Shown here: piece after piece, positions 1 to 8,482 of the stretch
Layout: every line of letters starts with the position of its first letter
Position numbering within the stretch: position 1 is the first letter of the stretch
NCBI GenBank assembly: GCA_021818445.1
Contig: JAKAEB010000002.1
Span: 1-64,000 of the forward strand
Reading direction: 5' to 3'
DNA from: Planctomycetota bacterium
Lineage (GTDB): Bacteria > Planctomycetota > Phycisphaerae > WQYP01
DNA length: 64,000 nucleotides
Translations under genes and position numbers: made by a program
Notes under the pieces: model-generated
What the model saw: only the letters and a program-made list of their open reading frames with translations
Told to the model about the DNA's origin: nothing
The model's database searches: none

Positions 1-206
1 GCAATGGACGATTCACCAAGGCTGACCGTAAAAACTTTTTCACAATTGCCCGCGGATCGGCCCAGGAGTGCGTTCCCCTCATCGAGCTTGCCCACCGACG
101 AGGCCTGATAACCGGTGCGCAATATTCACAGTTTCGCTCCGAGCTGGAAATCATTGGAAAAATGCTCTCCGGCCTGATCAACGGTCTGGAGAACCGGAAG
201 TCCTGA
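1..206 (+). CDS. Four-helix bundle protein (23S rRNA-intervening-sequence type), C-terminal part
   Basis: Frame 3 is open from the window edge to a TGA at 204-206 and encodes about 67 residues containing IARGSAQECVPLIELAHRRG and then a leucine-rich helix (LEIIGKMLSGLINGLE). This matches the C-terminal half of the small four-helix bundle family often annotated as S23 ribosomal protein-like. These proteins are common in planctomycetes and their role is unsettled. The start codon lies outside the window. A strong hairpin terminator follows 6 bases after the stop. The family call rests on the GSAxE..LIELAxRxGLI pattern only. Confidence 0.75.
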   Translation, partial: NGRFTKADRKNFFTIARGSAQECVPLIELAHRRGLITGAQYSQFRSELEIIGKMLSGLINGLENRKS

Positions 207-211
207 GAATG

Positions 212-237
212 ATTTTTTCGCCTGCCGGCGAAAAAAT
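212..237. terminator. Bidirectional intrinsic terminator
   Basis: A perfect 11-bp inverted repeat (ATTTTTTCGCC / GGCGAAAAAAT) closes a 4-base loop TGCC. The T-run on one side and A-run on the other make it usable from both strands. It lies 6 bases past the stop of the four-helix bundle gene and could also stop leftward transcription from the transposase remnant. Confidence 0.8.
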
Positions 238-439
238 AGAGTCCCGATTCATCGCGACAGCCTACGCTCCGCCGTTGGCCTGCTCGCCTGTTCCCCTGCT
301 CTTCCATGGCTTAACCAGTCGATTCCGATGGTTAATGAATTGCCTTTTCACATGCGGTGCCGTTGCTTATGCATGAATGCGATACCAGCCTGCGGCAAAA
401 CGCTCAAGAACCGCTCTATTATACAGGGCGAACGCATAC

Positions 440-922
440 TCACTGGGTGATCAATTTCAGGAGGTAATCTTCGCGCCAGCCGGCTGCCAACCGTTTGTTT
501 TTGGTACCCAGTTTGAGGGTTTTCCACGTTTAAGCAGATTCAGAGCCATCCGATTAAGCCGGGAATGGTTTTCCGCCGCAAAGCCCTTGCGCATCCGCTG
601 GTGGTCCTCGTTGAAAGAAACATCCAATTGCCAATGCAGATTGTTCTCCACCGCCGAATGGCCGTCGGGCAGCCGGGCGGGCAACCCACGCGTGCATATC
701 GTGCGACGGGTTGCCGTTGGGCAAGTCAAGAAACGTTTCCAGCCACTTGGTCTTACACTGGCCCCATTCGGCCACAGGCCGCCAATCCTCCGCCCCGCAG
801 ATCATTGCCAAAATCGCGATTACCAGAATGCTCGATAATGGGTGCTTAACCAAGTACGTCCTGCGCGGGTCGGGAAGGTCTTGAAAATAGCGCAATACAC
901 CACTGCTTGCTACGGCGTCCAT
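440..922 (-). pseudogene. ISAs1-family transposase remnant, internally deleted and frameshifted
   Basis: Reading leftward from the ATG at 922, the protein begins MDAVASSGVLRYFQDLPDPRR and continues with HPLSSILVIAILAMICGAEDW and LDLPNGNPSHD, the N-terminal signature of ISAs1 (H-repeat) transposases. The reading then changes frame near 650-700 and jumps straight to the family's C-terminus, VENNLHWQLDVSFNEDHQRMRKG and MALNLLKRGK. A further frameshift near 475 is needed to reach the usual tail WREDYLLKLI, which ends at the TGA at 442-440. About 160 residues remain of a family near 370, and the central part holding the catalytic acidic residues is gone. No terminal inverted repeats or target duplication were recognised. 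Confidence 0.8.
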
Positions 923-1109
923 GCCAAATATTCGCGGGAACAAATTGTAACACCACGCTGTACAGCGGCTTTTCACCAATAAAATTACCATATCAGCAAC
1001 TTAATGCAAGGCCACAACGCTTTTCCCCATCACCCCGCCGAGTATGCGTTCGCCCTAGGCCATCGCCCCCTCATCTACGCATTGATATGCGAATACAGGC
1101 CATCGACGC

Positions 1110-1115
1110 TATAAT
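1110..1115 (+). promoter_or_regulatory. Candidate -10 box for a leaderless cupin mRNA
   Basis: A perfect TATAAT ends 6 bases before the ATG at 1122, so the predicted transcription start falls on or next to the start codon. The purine run between them (CGGAG) is too close to the ATG to act as a normal Shine-Dalgarno site. No good -35 sits at 16-18 bases; the nearest TTGATA (1082-1087) is 22 bases away. Confidence 0.35.
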
Positions 1116-1121
1116 CGGAGC

Positions 1122-1877
1122 ATGGATTTACGCAATTTGCTGTTGCCCGGCGGTATTGGGCTTAGTCGAATAAAAGTTTATGAACAGCCCGGACCCGATG
1201 GTGTTATTGGCGGCGGCGCGCATTTTCACAGTGTGAGCGCTGAGTCTTACTTCGTCGTGTCCGGCACCGGTAAGCTGGAACTGCTGTCATTTCAGGGTTT
1301 CGAAGTGCTGGATTTGGAACCTAACAAGGTGGTTTATTTTCAGCCCGGTGTGATTCATCGGGTGTGCAACCCAAACAAAAACCTCGTGATTTTATCCATC
1401 ATGCAAAATGGGGGCGTGGCGGAAAGAACTGACTACTTTCTCACCTTTCCAATGGATACGATTGCGGACGCTCGTACCTATCAGCGGGCTATGCTGTCCC
1501 GTAACTTGACCGAGGCCCTCGCGCGTCGCGATTTATCAATCAGGGGTTACCGAATTTTGCGCGACGCGATGGAAAACGAACCGGCCACGGGCCGCGAGTT
1601 GCTCCAGTCTCTTTATCAGCGTGCCCAGGAGTTGATGAAGGCCAAATTCAGCGGCTTAGAGTGGTTTATCAATAATTGCGTTTTTCCAGAGGCCAAGGCC
1701 AGCTACGACGCGATTGAATTTTTGCGGGACGGCAATACAGCCTACCTGGAGAACGCTGCATGGGACCAGGCCATCCCGGAGTCTATTGAGGAATTCGACG
1801 GCATCACCGGTCGCGTCATGCCATATGTGCGGGCGGATGCGCCAACAGCGACATCCGATGCAACTCTCCTGAAATAA
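1122..1877 (+). CDS. Cupin-domain protein
   Basis: The 251-residue protein has one clear cupin fold in its first half. The first cupin motif reads GGGAHFHSVSAESYFVVSGTG, with His34, His36 and Glu41 as likely metal ligands, and the second reads FQPGVIHRV with His79 as the fourth ligand. The second half (about 115-251) is helical and not recognised. No substrate can be read from the sequence; sugar isomerase, dioxygenase or sensor roles are all possible. The ATG at 1122 was chosen because the cupin begins soon after it and a TATAAT box lies immediately upstream. It has its own space between the transposase remnant and asd. Confidence 0.7.
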   Translation: MDLRNLLLPGGIGLSRIKVYEQPGPDGVIGGGAHFHSVSAESYFVVSGTGKLELLSFQGFEVLDLEPNKVVYFQPGVIHRVCNPNKNLVILSIMQNGGVAERTDYFLTFPMDTIADARTYQRAMLSRNLTEALARRDLSIRGYRILRDAMENEPATGRELLQSLYQRAQELMKAKFSGLEWFINNCVFPEAKASYDAIEFLRDGNTAYLENAAWDQAIPESIEEFDGITGRVMPYVRADAPTATSDATLLK

Positions 1878-1884
1878 TTAAAGC

Positions 1885-1912
1885 TTCACATCAATGGTCG
1901 AAACACTATGAT
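1885..1912 (+). promoter_or_regulatory. Candidate sigma-70 promoter of the asd operon
   Basis: TTCACA (1885-1890) and TATGAT (1907-1912) are separated by 16 bases. Both boxes match consensus at five of six positions. The site lies about 90 bases before the asd start and just after the cupin stop codon. Confidence 0.45.
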
Positions 1913-2000
1913 AGTAGGAAGCCGTTGTGGGCCTTTGCAAATTGGCGGCCAGGTGCCCCCATAGGTAAGACGATTGAAGGATTAAAGGATATACACACCT

Positions 2001-3038
2001 ATGAGCAGTCATCCGAATATTGCAGTTGTTGGTGCCACCGGTGCGGTGGGAGTCGAATTTTTACACCTGATTGAAAGCCGAAAATTTTTGTTTGGTTCGC
2101 TCCGGTTGCTTGCCTCGTCACGCTCCAGCGGCAAGACGATGTCGTGCGGTAATCGGTCGTTCAGGGTGGAATCCCTTGATGAAAACAGTTTTGACGGTGT
2201 GGACATAGCCTTTTTTTCCGCCGGTGGTGGCATCAGCAAAAGGTTTGCGCCGATCGCCGCTCAAAAAGGATGTGTGGTTATCGATAACAGCTCGGCGTTT
2301 CGCATGGATCCGAATGTTCCGCTGGTTATTCCGGAAATCAATCCTGAAGCGGCACTGTCGCACCGGGGAATTATTGCCAACCCGAATTGCTCCACCATTA
2401 TCGCGCTCGTGCCGTTGTGGCCTTTGCACAGGCACAATCGCATTCGCCGTATCATTGCAGCTACGTATCAGGCTGCCAGCGGGGGTGGTGCGGCCGCCAT
2501 GCAGGAGTTGCTGGATGCCACGCGGGCATACCTTGATGGGAAAGACCATAAGCCCACAGTACTCCCCCACCCGTATGCTTTTAATCTATTCAGTCATAAC
2601 GCGGCCGTTGATCCTGCGACGCTTTACAACGAAGAGGAACTCAAGATGGTGCGTGAGGCACGCAAAATATTTAATGATCCGGAGATGCGCATCTCCGCTA
2701 CATGCGTGCGGGTACCCGTCCTGCGAGCCCACTGCGAAGCACTGAATGTGGAATTTACCGATCCAATTTCCCCGTCGCAGGTGCATGCCTGGCTGGAAGG
2801 TCAACCGGGTGTGCGGGTGGTGGATGATGCGGGGAGGAACTATTTTCCAATGCCACGGGAAGCATCTGGACAGGATGACGTGCTGATCGGTCGCATACGT
2901 CAGGATATAAGCGATCCATCGGGCCGTTCCATCGCCATGTTCGTATCCGGCGATCAATTGCTGAAGGGGGCCGCGCTCAACGGTATACAGATTGCCGAGC
3001 TTCTGGTTAAAAATGGTTTGGGTGTGGCGGCCGCCTGA
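2001..3038 (+). CDS. asd: Aspartate-semialdehyde dehydrogenase
   Basis: This enzyme reduces beta-aspartyl phosphate to aspartate semialdehyde with NADPH, the branch point to lysine/diaminopimelate, threonine and methionine, in the cytoplasm. The 345-residue protein begins with a Rossmann motif (AVVGATGAVGVEFLHLI). The catalytic cysteine is Cys130 in NPNCSTI, followed by the AASGGGAAAMQEL substrate loop and the late RVPVLRAHCEALNVEF block where homologues have RVPVxxGHxxxxxVE. The length is normal. An AAGG about 13 bases upstream supports the ATG at 2001. It heads a run of touching genes with truA and a glycosyltransferase. An alanine occupies the place where many homologues have the glycine of GHSE, which is a mild oddity. 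Confidence 0.93.
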   Translation: MSSHPNIAVVGATGAVGVEFLHLIESRKFLFGSLRLLASSRSSGKTMSCGNRSFRVESLDENSFDGVDIAFFSAGGGISKRFAPIAAQKGCVVIDNSSAFRMDPNVPLVIPEINPEAALSHRGIIANPNCSTIIALVPLWPLHRHNRIRRIIAATYQAASGGGAAAMQELLDATRAYLDGKDHKPTVLPHPYAFNLFSHNAAVDPATLYNEEELKMVREARKIFNDPEMRISATCVRVPVLRAHCEALNVEFTDPISPSQVHAWLEGQPGVRVVDDAGRNYFPMPREASGQDDVLIGRIRQDISDPSGRSIAMFVSGDQLLKGAALNGIQIAELLVKNGLGVAAA

Positions 3039-3830
3039 ATGCCGGAATCAATTGTCCCGCCCCCGTACAAACTTACCATCGCCTATGACGGAACCAGTTA
3101 TAGCGGTTGGCAGCGTCAACGCGATCCGGTCGTGACCGTTCAGCAGATGGTGGAAAAGGCCCTCTCTGAGATACTTAACCGCCCCATTGGCATTTCCGGC
3201 GCATCGAGAACGGACGCCGGCGTACATGCATGGGGGCAAGTGGCGACATTCCGGGCGGATATTTCAATTCCACTGGATCGCTTCCGGATGGCCGTCAACA
3301 GCCGCCTGCCGCATGATGTGCTGATTCGCCGGATAGAGCCGGTATCCGATCAATTTGATGTCACACGCGCGCAATGCAAGCGGTATCGGTACGTTATCTG
3401 GCAGAGCAAGGATCGACCAATATTTAATCGCCAATACATGTATCACTACTGGCAGGAAGTTTCAATCGAGGCAATGCAGGCCGGGTGCCGATATTTTCAG
3501 GGGCGGCACGATTTTGTCGCGTTTCGCGGCGGACAGGATGATCGGCAAACTACGGTGCGAACCATTTTTCATTGTGGGATTCACAGGCGAGGACCATTGA
3601 TCATCATGAGCGTCGAAGGCGATGGCTTTCTGTACCATATGGTCAGAAATATGGTCGGCACACTGCTGGAAATTGGCCGCCACCGCATGCCGCCCGGGCA
3701 AATTCTTAAAGCTATCGCATCCGGCAGGCGGTCGGATGCTGGTCCGTGCGCACCGGCAGCGGGATTGTGTCTCATGTGGGTGCGGTATCCGGGAGGCAAG
3801 TCCGGCCCATCCATCGCCGGAGATATCTGA
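3039..3830 (+). CDS. truA: tRNA pseudouridine synthase A
   Basis: TruA converts uridines 38-40 of the tRNA anticodon stem-loop to pseudouridine. The 263-residue protein starts KLTIAYDGTSYSGWQRQ and carries the catalytic motif GASRTDAGVHAWGQ with Asp59. Later come the family blocks RYRYVIW, FVAFRGG and FLYHMVRNMVGTLLEIGRH. The ATG follows the asd stop codon with no gap, so translation is probably coupled. The length is typical of bacterial TruA. Confidence 0.95.
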   Translation: MPESIVPPPYKLTIAYDGTSYSGWQRQRDPVVTVQQMVEKALSEILNRPIGISGASRTDAGVHAWGQVATFRADISIPLDRFRMAVNSRLPHDVLIRRIEPVSDQFDVTRAQCKRYRYVIWQSKDRPIFNRQYMYHYWQEVSIEAMQAGCRYFQGRHDFVAFRGGQDDRQTTVRTIFHCGIHRRGPLIIMSVEGDGFLYHMVRNMVGTLLEIGRHRMPPGQILKAIASGRRSDAGPCAPAAGLCLMWVRYPGGKSGPSIAGDI

Positions 3831-5000
3831 TTGAAAATTGTACATGTCATCACGCGACTGATAGTCGGCGGAGCACAGGAAAACACGCTGTTATCGTGTG
3901 AAGGTCTCCACGCACGCGGGCATGATGTTTACCTGATTACCGGGCCAAGTGTCGGCCGCGAGGGTACATTAATGGATCGGGCTCAAGGTGGCGGTTACCA
4001 CGTCATTCTCGAGCCGCATCTGGTTCGGGAGCCATCACCCCGTCACGACTTGGCGGCTTATCGATCGTTAAAACGGCGCGTCGGTGAATTAAAGCCCGAT
4101 ATCTGGCATACCCATTCGAGCAAGGCGGGGATTATAGGTCGGGTGGCGGCATATGGGCGCGGACCGATCGTCGTACATACGATTCATGGATTGCCGTTTC
4201 ATCCATATCAATCCCGTGTGGCTTTTCATGCCTGGGCGGCCTTGGAGCGATTCGCCGCCGGGCGCTGCGACAAGTTGGTTGTGGTGGCCGATGCCATGCG
4301 AAATCAGGCATTGGCTCAAGGTGTGGGCAAGGCCGATCAATATGTTACCATTCGCAGCGGGATGGAAATTGCCAAATATCGATATAGTGCTTCGGCACGT
4401 GATGAGGTACGCCGGAGATTTAATATTCCGAATTCACGGGTGGTATTCGGCACCATCGCCCGCCTTCAACCGTTGAAGGGCCATGCAGATATATTGGCCA
4501 TCGCCCCCCTGCTGATTAAGGCTAATCCGAACATTCACTTCATGTGGATGGGAGATGGCGTGTTTTTTAACACATTCTCCCAACGCATTCAGGAATTAAA
4601 GCTTCAGGATCATTTTACGCTCACCGGCCTGCTGCCGCCCGATGAGGTTGGGGGCTTTATATCCGCTCTGGATGTTTTAATACATCCCAGCTACCGGGAG
4701 GGGTTGCCCCGCGCCGTTCCGCAAGCCATGCTGGCAGGCGTACCATCGATTACTTATGATTGCGACGGAGCTGGAGAGGTTTGCGTGAATGGGGAAACTG
4801 GTGTACTGATAAGACCGGGAGACCAACAGGCATTGCGGGCCGCGATTGAAAAACTTTCAGTCGATGCCCATTGGCGCAAGCAATTGGGACATTCCGGCAG
4901 AATTCTCGCCGAGCGTGAATTCAGCGCTGCCGATATGGTGCAGAGGTTGGAACAGCTTTATCAGCAATTAATGCACCGCAATGTGAGGAATCCATCATGA
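3831..5000 (+). CDS. Glycosyltransferase family 4 protein
   Basis: A retaining GT-B glycosyltransferase that would move a nucleotide-activated sugar onto a cell-surface glycan or lipid. The 389 residues show an N-terminal GT4 domain (KIVHVITRLIVGGAQENTL) and a C-terminal nucleotide-binding domain with VVFGTIARLQPLKGH, FMWMGDG and the EX7E-type segment EGLPRAVPQAMLAGVPSI. Donor and acceptor cannot be read. The start is a TTG directly after the truA stop; no ATG is available before the conserved N-terminus. Its stop overlaps the next ATG (ATGA), so it is coupled to the secreted orphan downstream, hinting at a joint envelope role. Confidence 0.87.
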   Translation: MKIVHVITRLIVGGAQENTLLSCEGLHARGHDVYLITGPSVGREGTLMDRAQGGGYHVILEPHLVREPSPRHDLAAYRSLKRRVGELKPDIWHTHSSKAGIIGRVAAYGRGPIVVHTIHGLPFHPYQSRVAFHAWAALERFAAGRCDKLVVVADAMRNQALAQGVGKADQYVTIRSGMEIAKYRYSASARDEVRRRFNIPNSRVVFGTIARLQPLKGHADILAIAPLLIKANPNIHFMWMGDGVFFNTFSQRIQELKLQDHFTLTGLLPPDEVGGFISALDVLIHPSYREGLPRAVPQAMLAGVPSITYDCDGAGEVCVNGETGVLIRPGDQQALRAAIEKLSVDAHWRKQLGHSGRILAEREFSAADMVQRLEQLYQQLMHRNVRNPS

Positions 5001-7087
5001 AGGCCACCTTTGTTGTAAGCATCTCCGTTGCCGTTGGAGCACTCATATCAGCTCGCGCCTGCCCGTGTGATGGATCGGGTCTGTTTAATCAACTGCAACG
5101 ACCTTACAGCAGCTCACAGATAAAAATTCGGTCATTGAACAACTCTATCGGCGCCCTGCTGATGAAGATGCCCGATGTTTCTACCCGGCACGTTTCGCAG
5201 GCGTCGATATGTGAAACATATCTGCTGATTGCAAGGCAGTATTTTAAGGTGGCGCTTGCCACCCGTGACGTGGCGTTAAAGGGTGTCCTGGTGCTGCATG
5301 GTGACCGTCTGGTAAAAAGTTATCCGGAATTTTCAGAATTGGTCAAGCACACGCTGGCTCATCCACGTACGTTGGCCGACGCCAACAAAGCACTGGTCAA
5401 GTTTCAGCGTGCGACCGTGCAGCTTGGCATGCGGCTTAGATCATGGCGAAATTTGGATCAATTTGAAAGGCGATATCTCGGCCTGCTCGCCCCACTGGCG
5501 GCGACAGATTTACTTCGCACGAAGACACTGACTATCTGGCCGACGGAAAAAAAACAAACAAGCCAGGTCGTCCCAGTTGCACCGTCAACCGCGCCCCCGC
5601 CGATATCTCAGACCATCGCATCACTGCCGGGCATAAACATTTCCGCCGAATTGCGACACGTCTTCGCTGGTGTTTTGCGGCAGATTCAAACTCGGCTCAG
5701 CAACGATCCGCATGACGTCAAAGCCATCCATTACTATCGCATTATTCTGCGTTGTTTGGGGTTGGCGCAACATTTGCAGCAGGTGTCGCTTCTGAGTTTA
5801 AGCACGCAAAAAGCGTTCAACCATCGGCTTATGCTGGCCTTGCTTTTCTTCAAAGACCCACGCACACGGGATGGTGCTTTGCGACGGCTGGAATTTATCG
5901 GCAGGATTGTCGACAGCATGGAACTGATATCGGTGGCACACGTAAGCCCGGCCCATCGCGTCATATTGGATCGGCTATTGCATCACATCATGACCCGCCT
6001 GGATCGGGATCAGCATAACCGCCGATATGTCCGGAAACTTGTCGCCATTGATGCATTTCTGCGGTCAGCGGCCGCATTGAGCGCGGTGGAAGCCAAGCCC
6101 GTGCATCCCCCCTTTCAGGAGGCGCAAGGCCGCATAGCACTGGCAGGCCGAAAGCTACTGTCAAGCACGATAGAATCGCTGCGTGATAATTTTTCGATAC
6201 ACCAACTTCACACTACCCAGATGCAATTGCAGGTTATCGCGGGGAATTTGCAAAGGGTTGCCAGCATGCCCGCTGCGCGAGATCAGGCACTTCTATATCA
6301 TCCTCAACTACCCGCCGGTGTGAGACGCAACATGCTTCGATGGGCGCGCAAAATTTCCATTAAGCCCGCCGTGATAAGCCATTCCGCCGACGAGTTCGAC
6401 CGGTTCGAACAGACACTGGGCTTATTGGCGGCCCTTCATCTGCAATTGATTCATCATGCGCCCACGAAGACGCTGGATGAATTATCTGGCCATCGATACA
6501 CCCAATTCATCGTGCAGTTTCAAAAGGTGCAGAGAAATATTATCAATTCACTATCCACCATGCATCCTGCCCCCGATGAACTCACCGCCCGATTACGAGA
6601 GCAGATGCGTCTGTTGCGGGCGGTTCATCGGTTGGCGTGGCTGGTAGACCAGAGGCAATACCTTTCCCGGTTGAACATCTGGGGGGCATGGCAATGGAAC
6701 CACGCCGCCCGGCAAATGTGGCGACGTCAGATGGAGGAGGTGGTAGCCCATCGCTTTGAGCGCGATACCGGAGTAAAAGGTGCATCCGATGCGTCGATAA
6801 GCTTTGCGTCGGCGGCACCGGCCATCAAAACGTTTTATCGCGCGGTACGCCGTGTCGCGCCCAAACTGCATGCCGGGTCAGAATTGTGGGCGGTCGCCTA
6901 CCAACAGGTAGTTTCGCGGCCTCCTTCAAATGCCATTGCCGCAACTCATTGGACAGACTTCGCGGAAGCATGCATGTGGTTTAATGATGCTGCCGCCAAT
7001 AAAAGTCACGGACGCTTTCAACCGGCTATTGACTTGTTCCGACGCGGGAATCGCATCTTGGCTGCAATACCAATACGCCGACCTTAG
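4997..7087 (+). CDS. Secreted hypothetical protein, helical, 696 residues
   Basis: Not recognised as any family. The N-terminus (KATFVVSISVAVGALISA) looks like a signal peptide followed by RACPCDGSG, so export is likely; the cysteine is not in a good lipobox. The rest is almost entirely helical and rich in Leu, Arg, His and Gln, with no transmembrane segments and no clear catalytic motif. A Pro/Thr/Ser-rich linker near residues 190-215 separates an N-terminal helical part from a larger C-terminal one. It overlaps the preceding glycosyltransferase by 4 bases, which suggests a role linked to a glycan made by that enzyme. No close functional analogue could be proposed. Confidence 0.6.
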   Translation: MKATFVVSISVAVGALISARACPCDGSGLFNQLQRPYSSSQIKIRSLNNSIGALLMKMPDVSTRHVSQASICETYLLIARQYFKVALATRDVALKGVLVLHGDRLVKSYPEFSELVKHTLAHPRTLADANKALVKFQRATVQLGMRLRSWRNLDQFERRYLGLLAPLAATDLLRTKTLTIWPTEKKQTSQVVPVAPSTAPPPISQTIASLPGINISAELRHVFAGVLRQIQTRLSNDPHDVKAIHYYRIILRCLGLAQHLQQVSLLSLSTQKAFNHRLMLALLFFKDPRTRDGALRRLEFIGRIVDSMELISVAHVSPAHRVILDRLLHHIMTRLDRDQHNRRYVRKLVAIDAFLRSAAALSAVEAKPVHPPFQEAQGRIALAGRKLLSSTIESLRDNFSIHQLHTTQMQLQVIAGNLQRVASMPAARDQALLYHPQLPAGVRRNMLRWARKISIKPAVISHSADEFDRFEQTLGLLAALHLQLIHHAPTKTLDELSGHRYTQFIVQFQKVQRNIINSLSTMHPAPDELTARLREQMRLLRAVHRLAWLVDQRQYLSRLNIWGAWQWNHAARQMWRRQMEEVVAHRFERDTGVKGASDASISFASAAPAIKTFYRAVRRVAPKLHAGSELWAVAYQQVVSRPPSNAIAATHWTDFAEACMWFNDAAANKSHGRFQPAIDLFRRGNRILAAIPIRRP

Positions 7088-7209
7088 GAGCCTGCCCAAG
7101 TGATGGCAGCGCTGCGATGTGCCGCCAATGCCGTGGATGCAAGGCGTCGGGTGAACGGCTATTGCCTGTTATATCTTTTTTAATTCATGCATGGGATGCT
7201 GATACACCA

Positions 7210-7231
7210 ATCGGTCGAGAACCGATCTTTT
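7210..7231 (+). terminator. Weak hairpin terminator upstream of the mannanase gene
   Basis: ATCGGT-CGAGA-ACCGAT forms a 6-bp stem followed by CTTTTC. It sits 120 bases after the stop of the 696-residue protein and 65 bases before the GH76 start, so it could separate the asd operon from the mannan genes. The stem is short and the U-tract poor. Confidence 0.35.
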
Positions 7232-7294
7232 CACACTTCACAAGTGATGGTATCCTACTGCTTTACAGTGGTCTGTACCAAAGTTGTATTTGAT

Positions 7295-8482
7295 ATGCTA
7301 AAAATTGGTACTATTGCTTGCTTGTGCGTTGCCATCACCGTGCCGTTGATGGCGATGCGTAGCTTGGATGCAAAAACTGCAGCCATCGGCACGCATATTC
7401 GACGTTCCATTGCGGCAGATTTTATGCGATGGGGGCAGTCGACCGTGGAACTTTCGCTACGGGATTTTTTCCGCGGCCACGGAAGGCTTCTCGCTACCCG
7501 CGTTCGATTCGTCTCCCCTCATCATTGGGTCGCTGCAAGGACACCGGCCACAGCGTGGGATCAGGGCTTGTTTATCCTGATGCTCGCCGCCGGTGCTGAA
7601 CATCGCGCAGCAGATGCTCAGTTATTGCGCCGCTATCTGCCGCAATTAATGTGGTATTGGCGGGTGGCGCACGGAGTCGGCGGCTTTAACGCCGAGCCGG
7701 GGCACGGCCCGCTTGATCGATATTACGATGATAATGAATGGATCACGTGGGGATTGCTGCGGGGATATCGCGCCACGCACGATTCCGTATTTCTCAAGGC
7801 GGCGGAGTCCGATTTTCAATTTGTATTAAGCGGGCGGAGTCGCCAACTGGGTGGTGGAATCTTTTGGCACGAGCAGGATAAAAATTATAAAAACACCTGC
7901 GCCAACGCCCCCGCCGTTATTGATGCACTCCAGCTATTCCAGATAACGCATCGCCGCCGCTACCGGCGCATCGCACTTGCCATTTATCGCTGGATCAACA
8001 CCCATCTGCAGGCTCCTGATCATCTATTTTACGATGGCGAGCGCATCAATCATACGATTAATAAAATGGAATGGTCGTACAACACCGGGGCCATGCTGAC
8101 CGCCAATTGTCTGCTTTACCGCGCTACCCATCGCCGAACCTATCTGATACGGGCTCAATCGATTGCTCACAGCGCGCGGCTGAAATGGATTTCTACCGCC
8201 ACCGGCGGTGTGCACGACGGCGGACCGTTTGCATGGGTACTGCTTAACGGCTTTTTGCATCTGTATCGCGCCGATAATCAGGCGCGATGGCTGCGCATGG
8301 TTATTAAAGCCATGTTGTATGTTCACGGTCGGTGCCGAGATCAGGATGGACTTTATGGCAACAGATGGGATCGAGCCGTTCGGTCCGATTCACCACGCAG
8401 CCTGCTGGACCAGGCGGCGGCCGGCGGCGCATTTTTTCAGGCAGCCAATGCAATCAATGTATATTTAAGGAGGCACAATTAA
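7295..8482 (+). CDS. GH76-family secreted alpha-1,6-mannanase-like protein
   Basis: GH76 enzymes are endo-acting alpha-1,6-mannanases that cut yeast or bacterial mannan backbones. The 395-residue protein opens with a signal peptide (MLKIGTIACLCVAITVPLMAM). The GH76 hallmark of two adjacent catalytic aspartates is present as YYDDNEWITWG, Asp145 and Asp146. Supporting blocks are GGIFWHEQDKNYKNTCANAP and WSYNTGAMLTANCLLYRAT. The ATG at 7295 was preferred to one at 7187 because it begins the signal peptide. Its TAA overlaps the ATG of the GH125 gene (TAATG), a coupled pair in which GH76 would cut the backbone and GH125 trim it. Confidence 0.85.
   Translation: MLKIGTIACLCVAITVPLMAMRSLDAKTAAIGTHIRRSIAADFMRWGQSTVELSLRDFFRGHGRLLATRVRFVSPHHWVAARTPATAWDQGLFILMLAAGAEHRAADAQLLRRYLPQLMWYWRVAHGVGGFNAEPGHGPLDRYYDDNEWITWGLLRGYRATHDSVFLKAAESDFQFVLSGRSRQLGGGIFWHEQDKNYKNTCANAPAVIDALQLFQITHRRRYRRIALAIYRWINTHLQAPDHLFYDGERINHTINKMEWSYNTGAMLTANCLLYRATHRRTYLIRAQSIAHSARLKWISTATGGVHDGGPFAWVLLNGFLHLYRADNQARWLRMVIKAMLYVHGRCRDQDGLYGNRWDRAVRSDSPRSLLDQAAAGGAFFQAANAINVYLRRHN

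Noticed and set aside
440-922. An active insertion sequence
   Set aside because: Catalytic region missing, at least two frame changes, and no terminal repeats seen.
1082-1115. TTGATA/TATAAT as a full promoter for the cupin gene
   Set aside because: The spacing of 22 bases is too long for sigma-70; only the -10 box was kept.
8332-8481. Upstream extension of the GH125 frame
   Set aside because: It lies inside the GH76 gene; the twin-arginine leader, the ribosome site and the TAATG overlap put the start at 8482.
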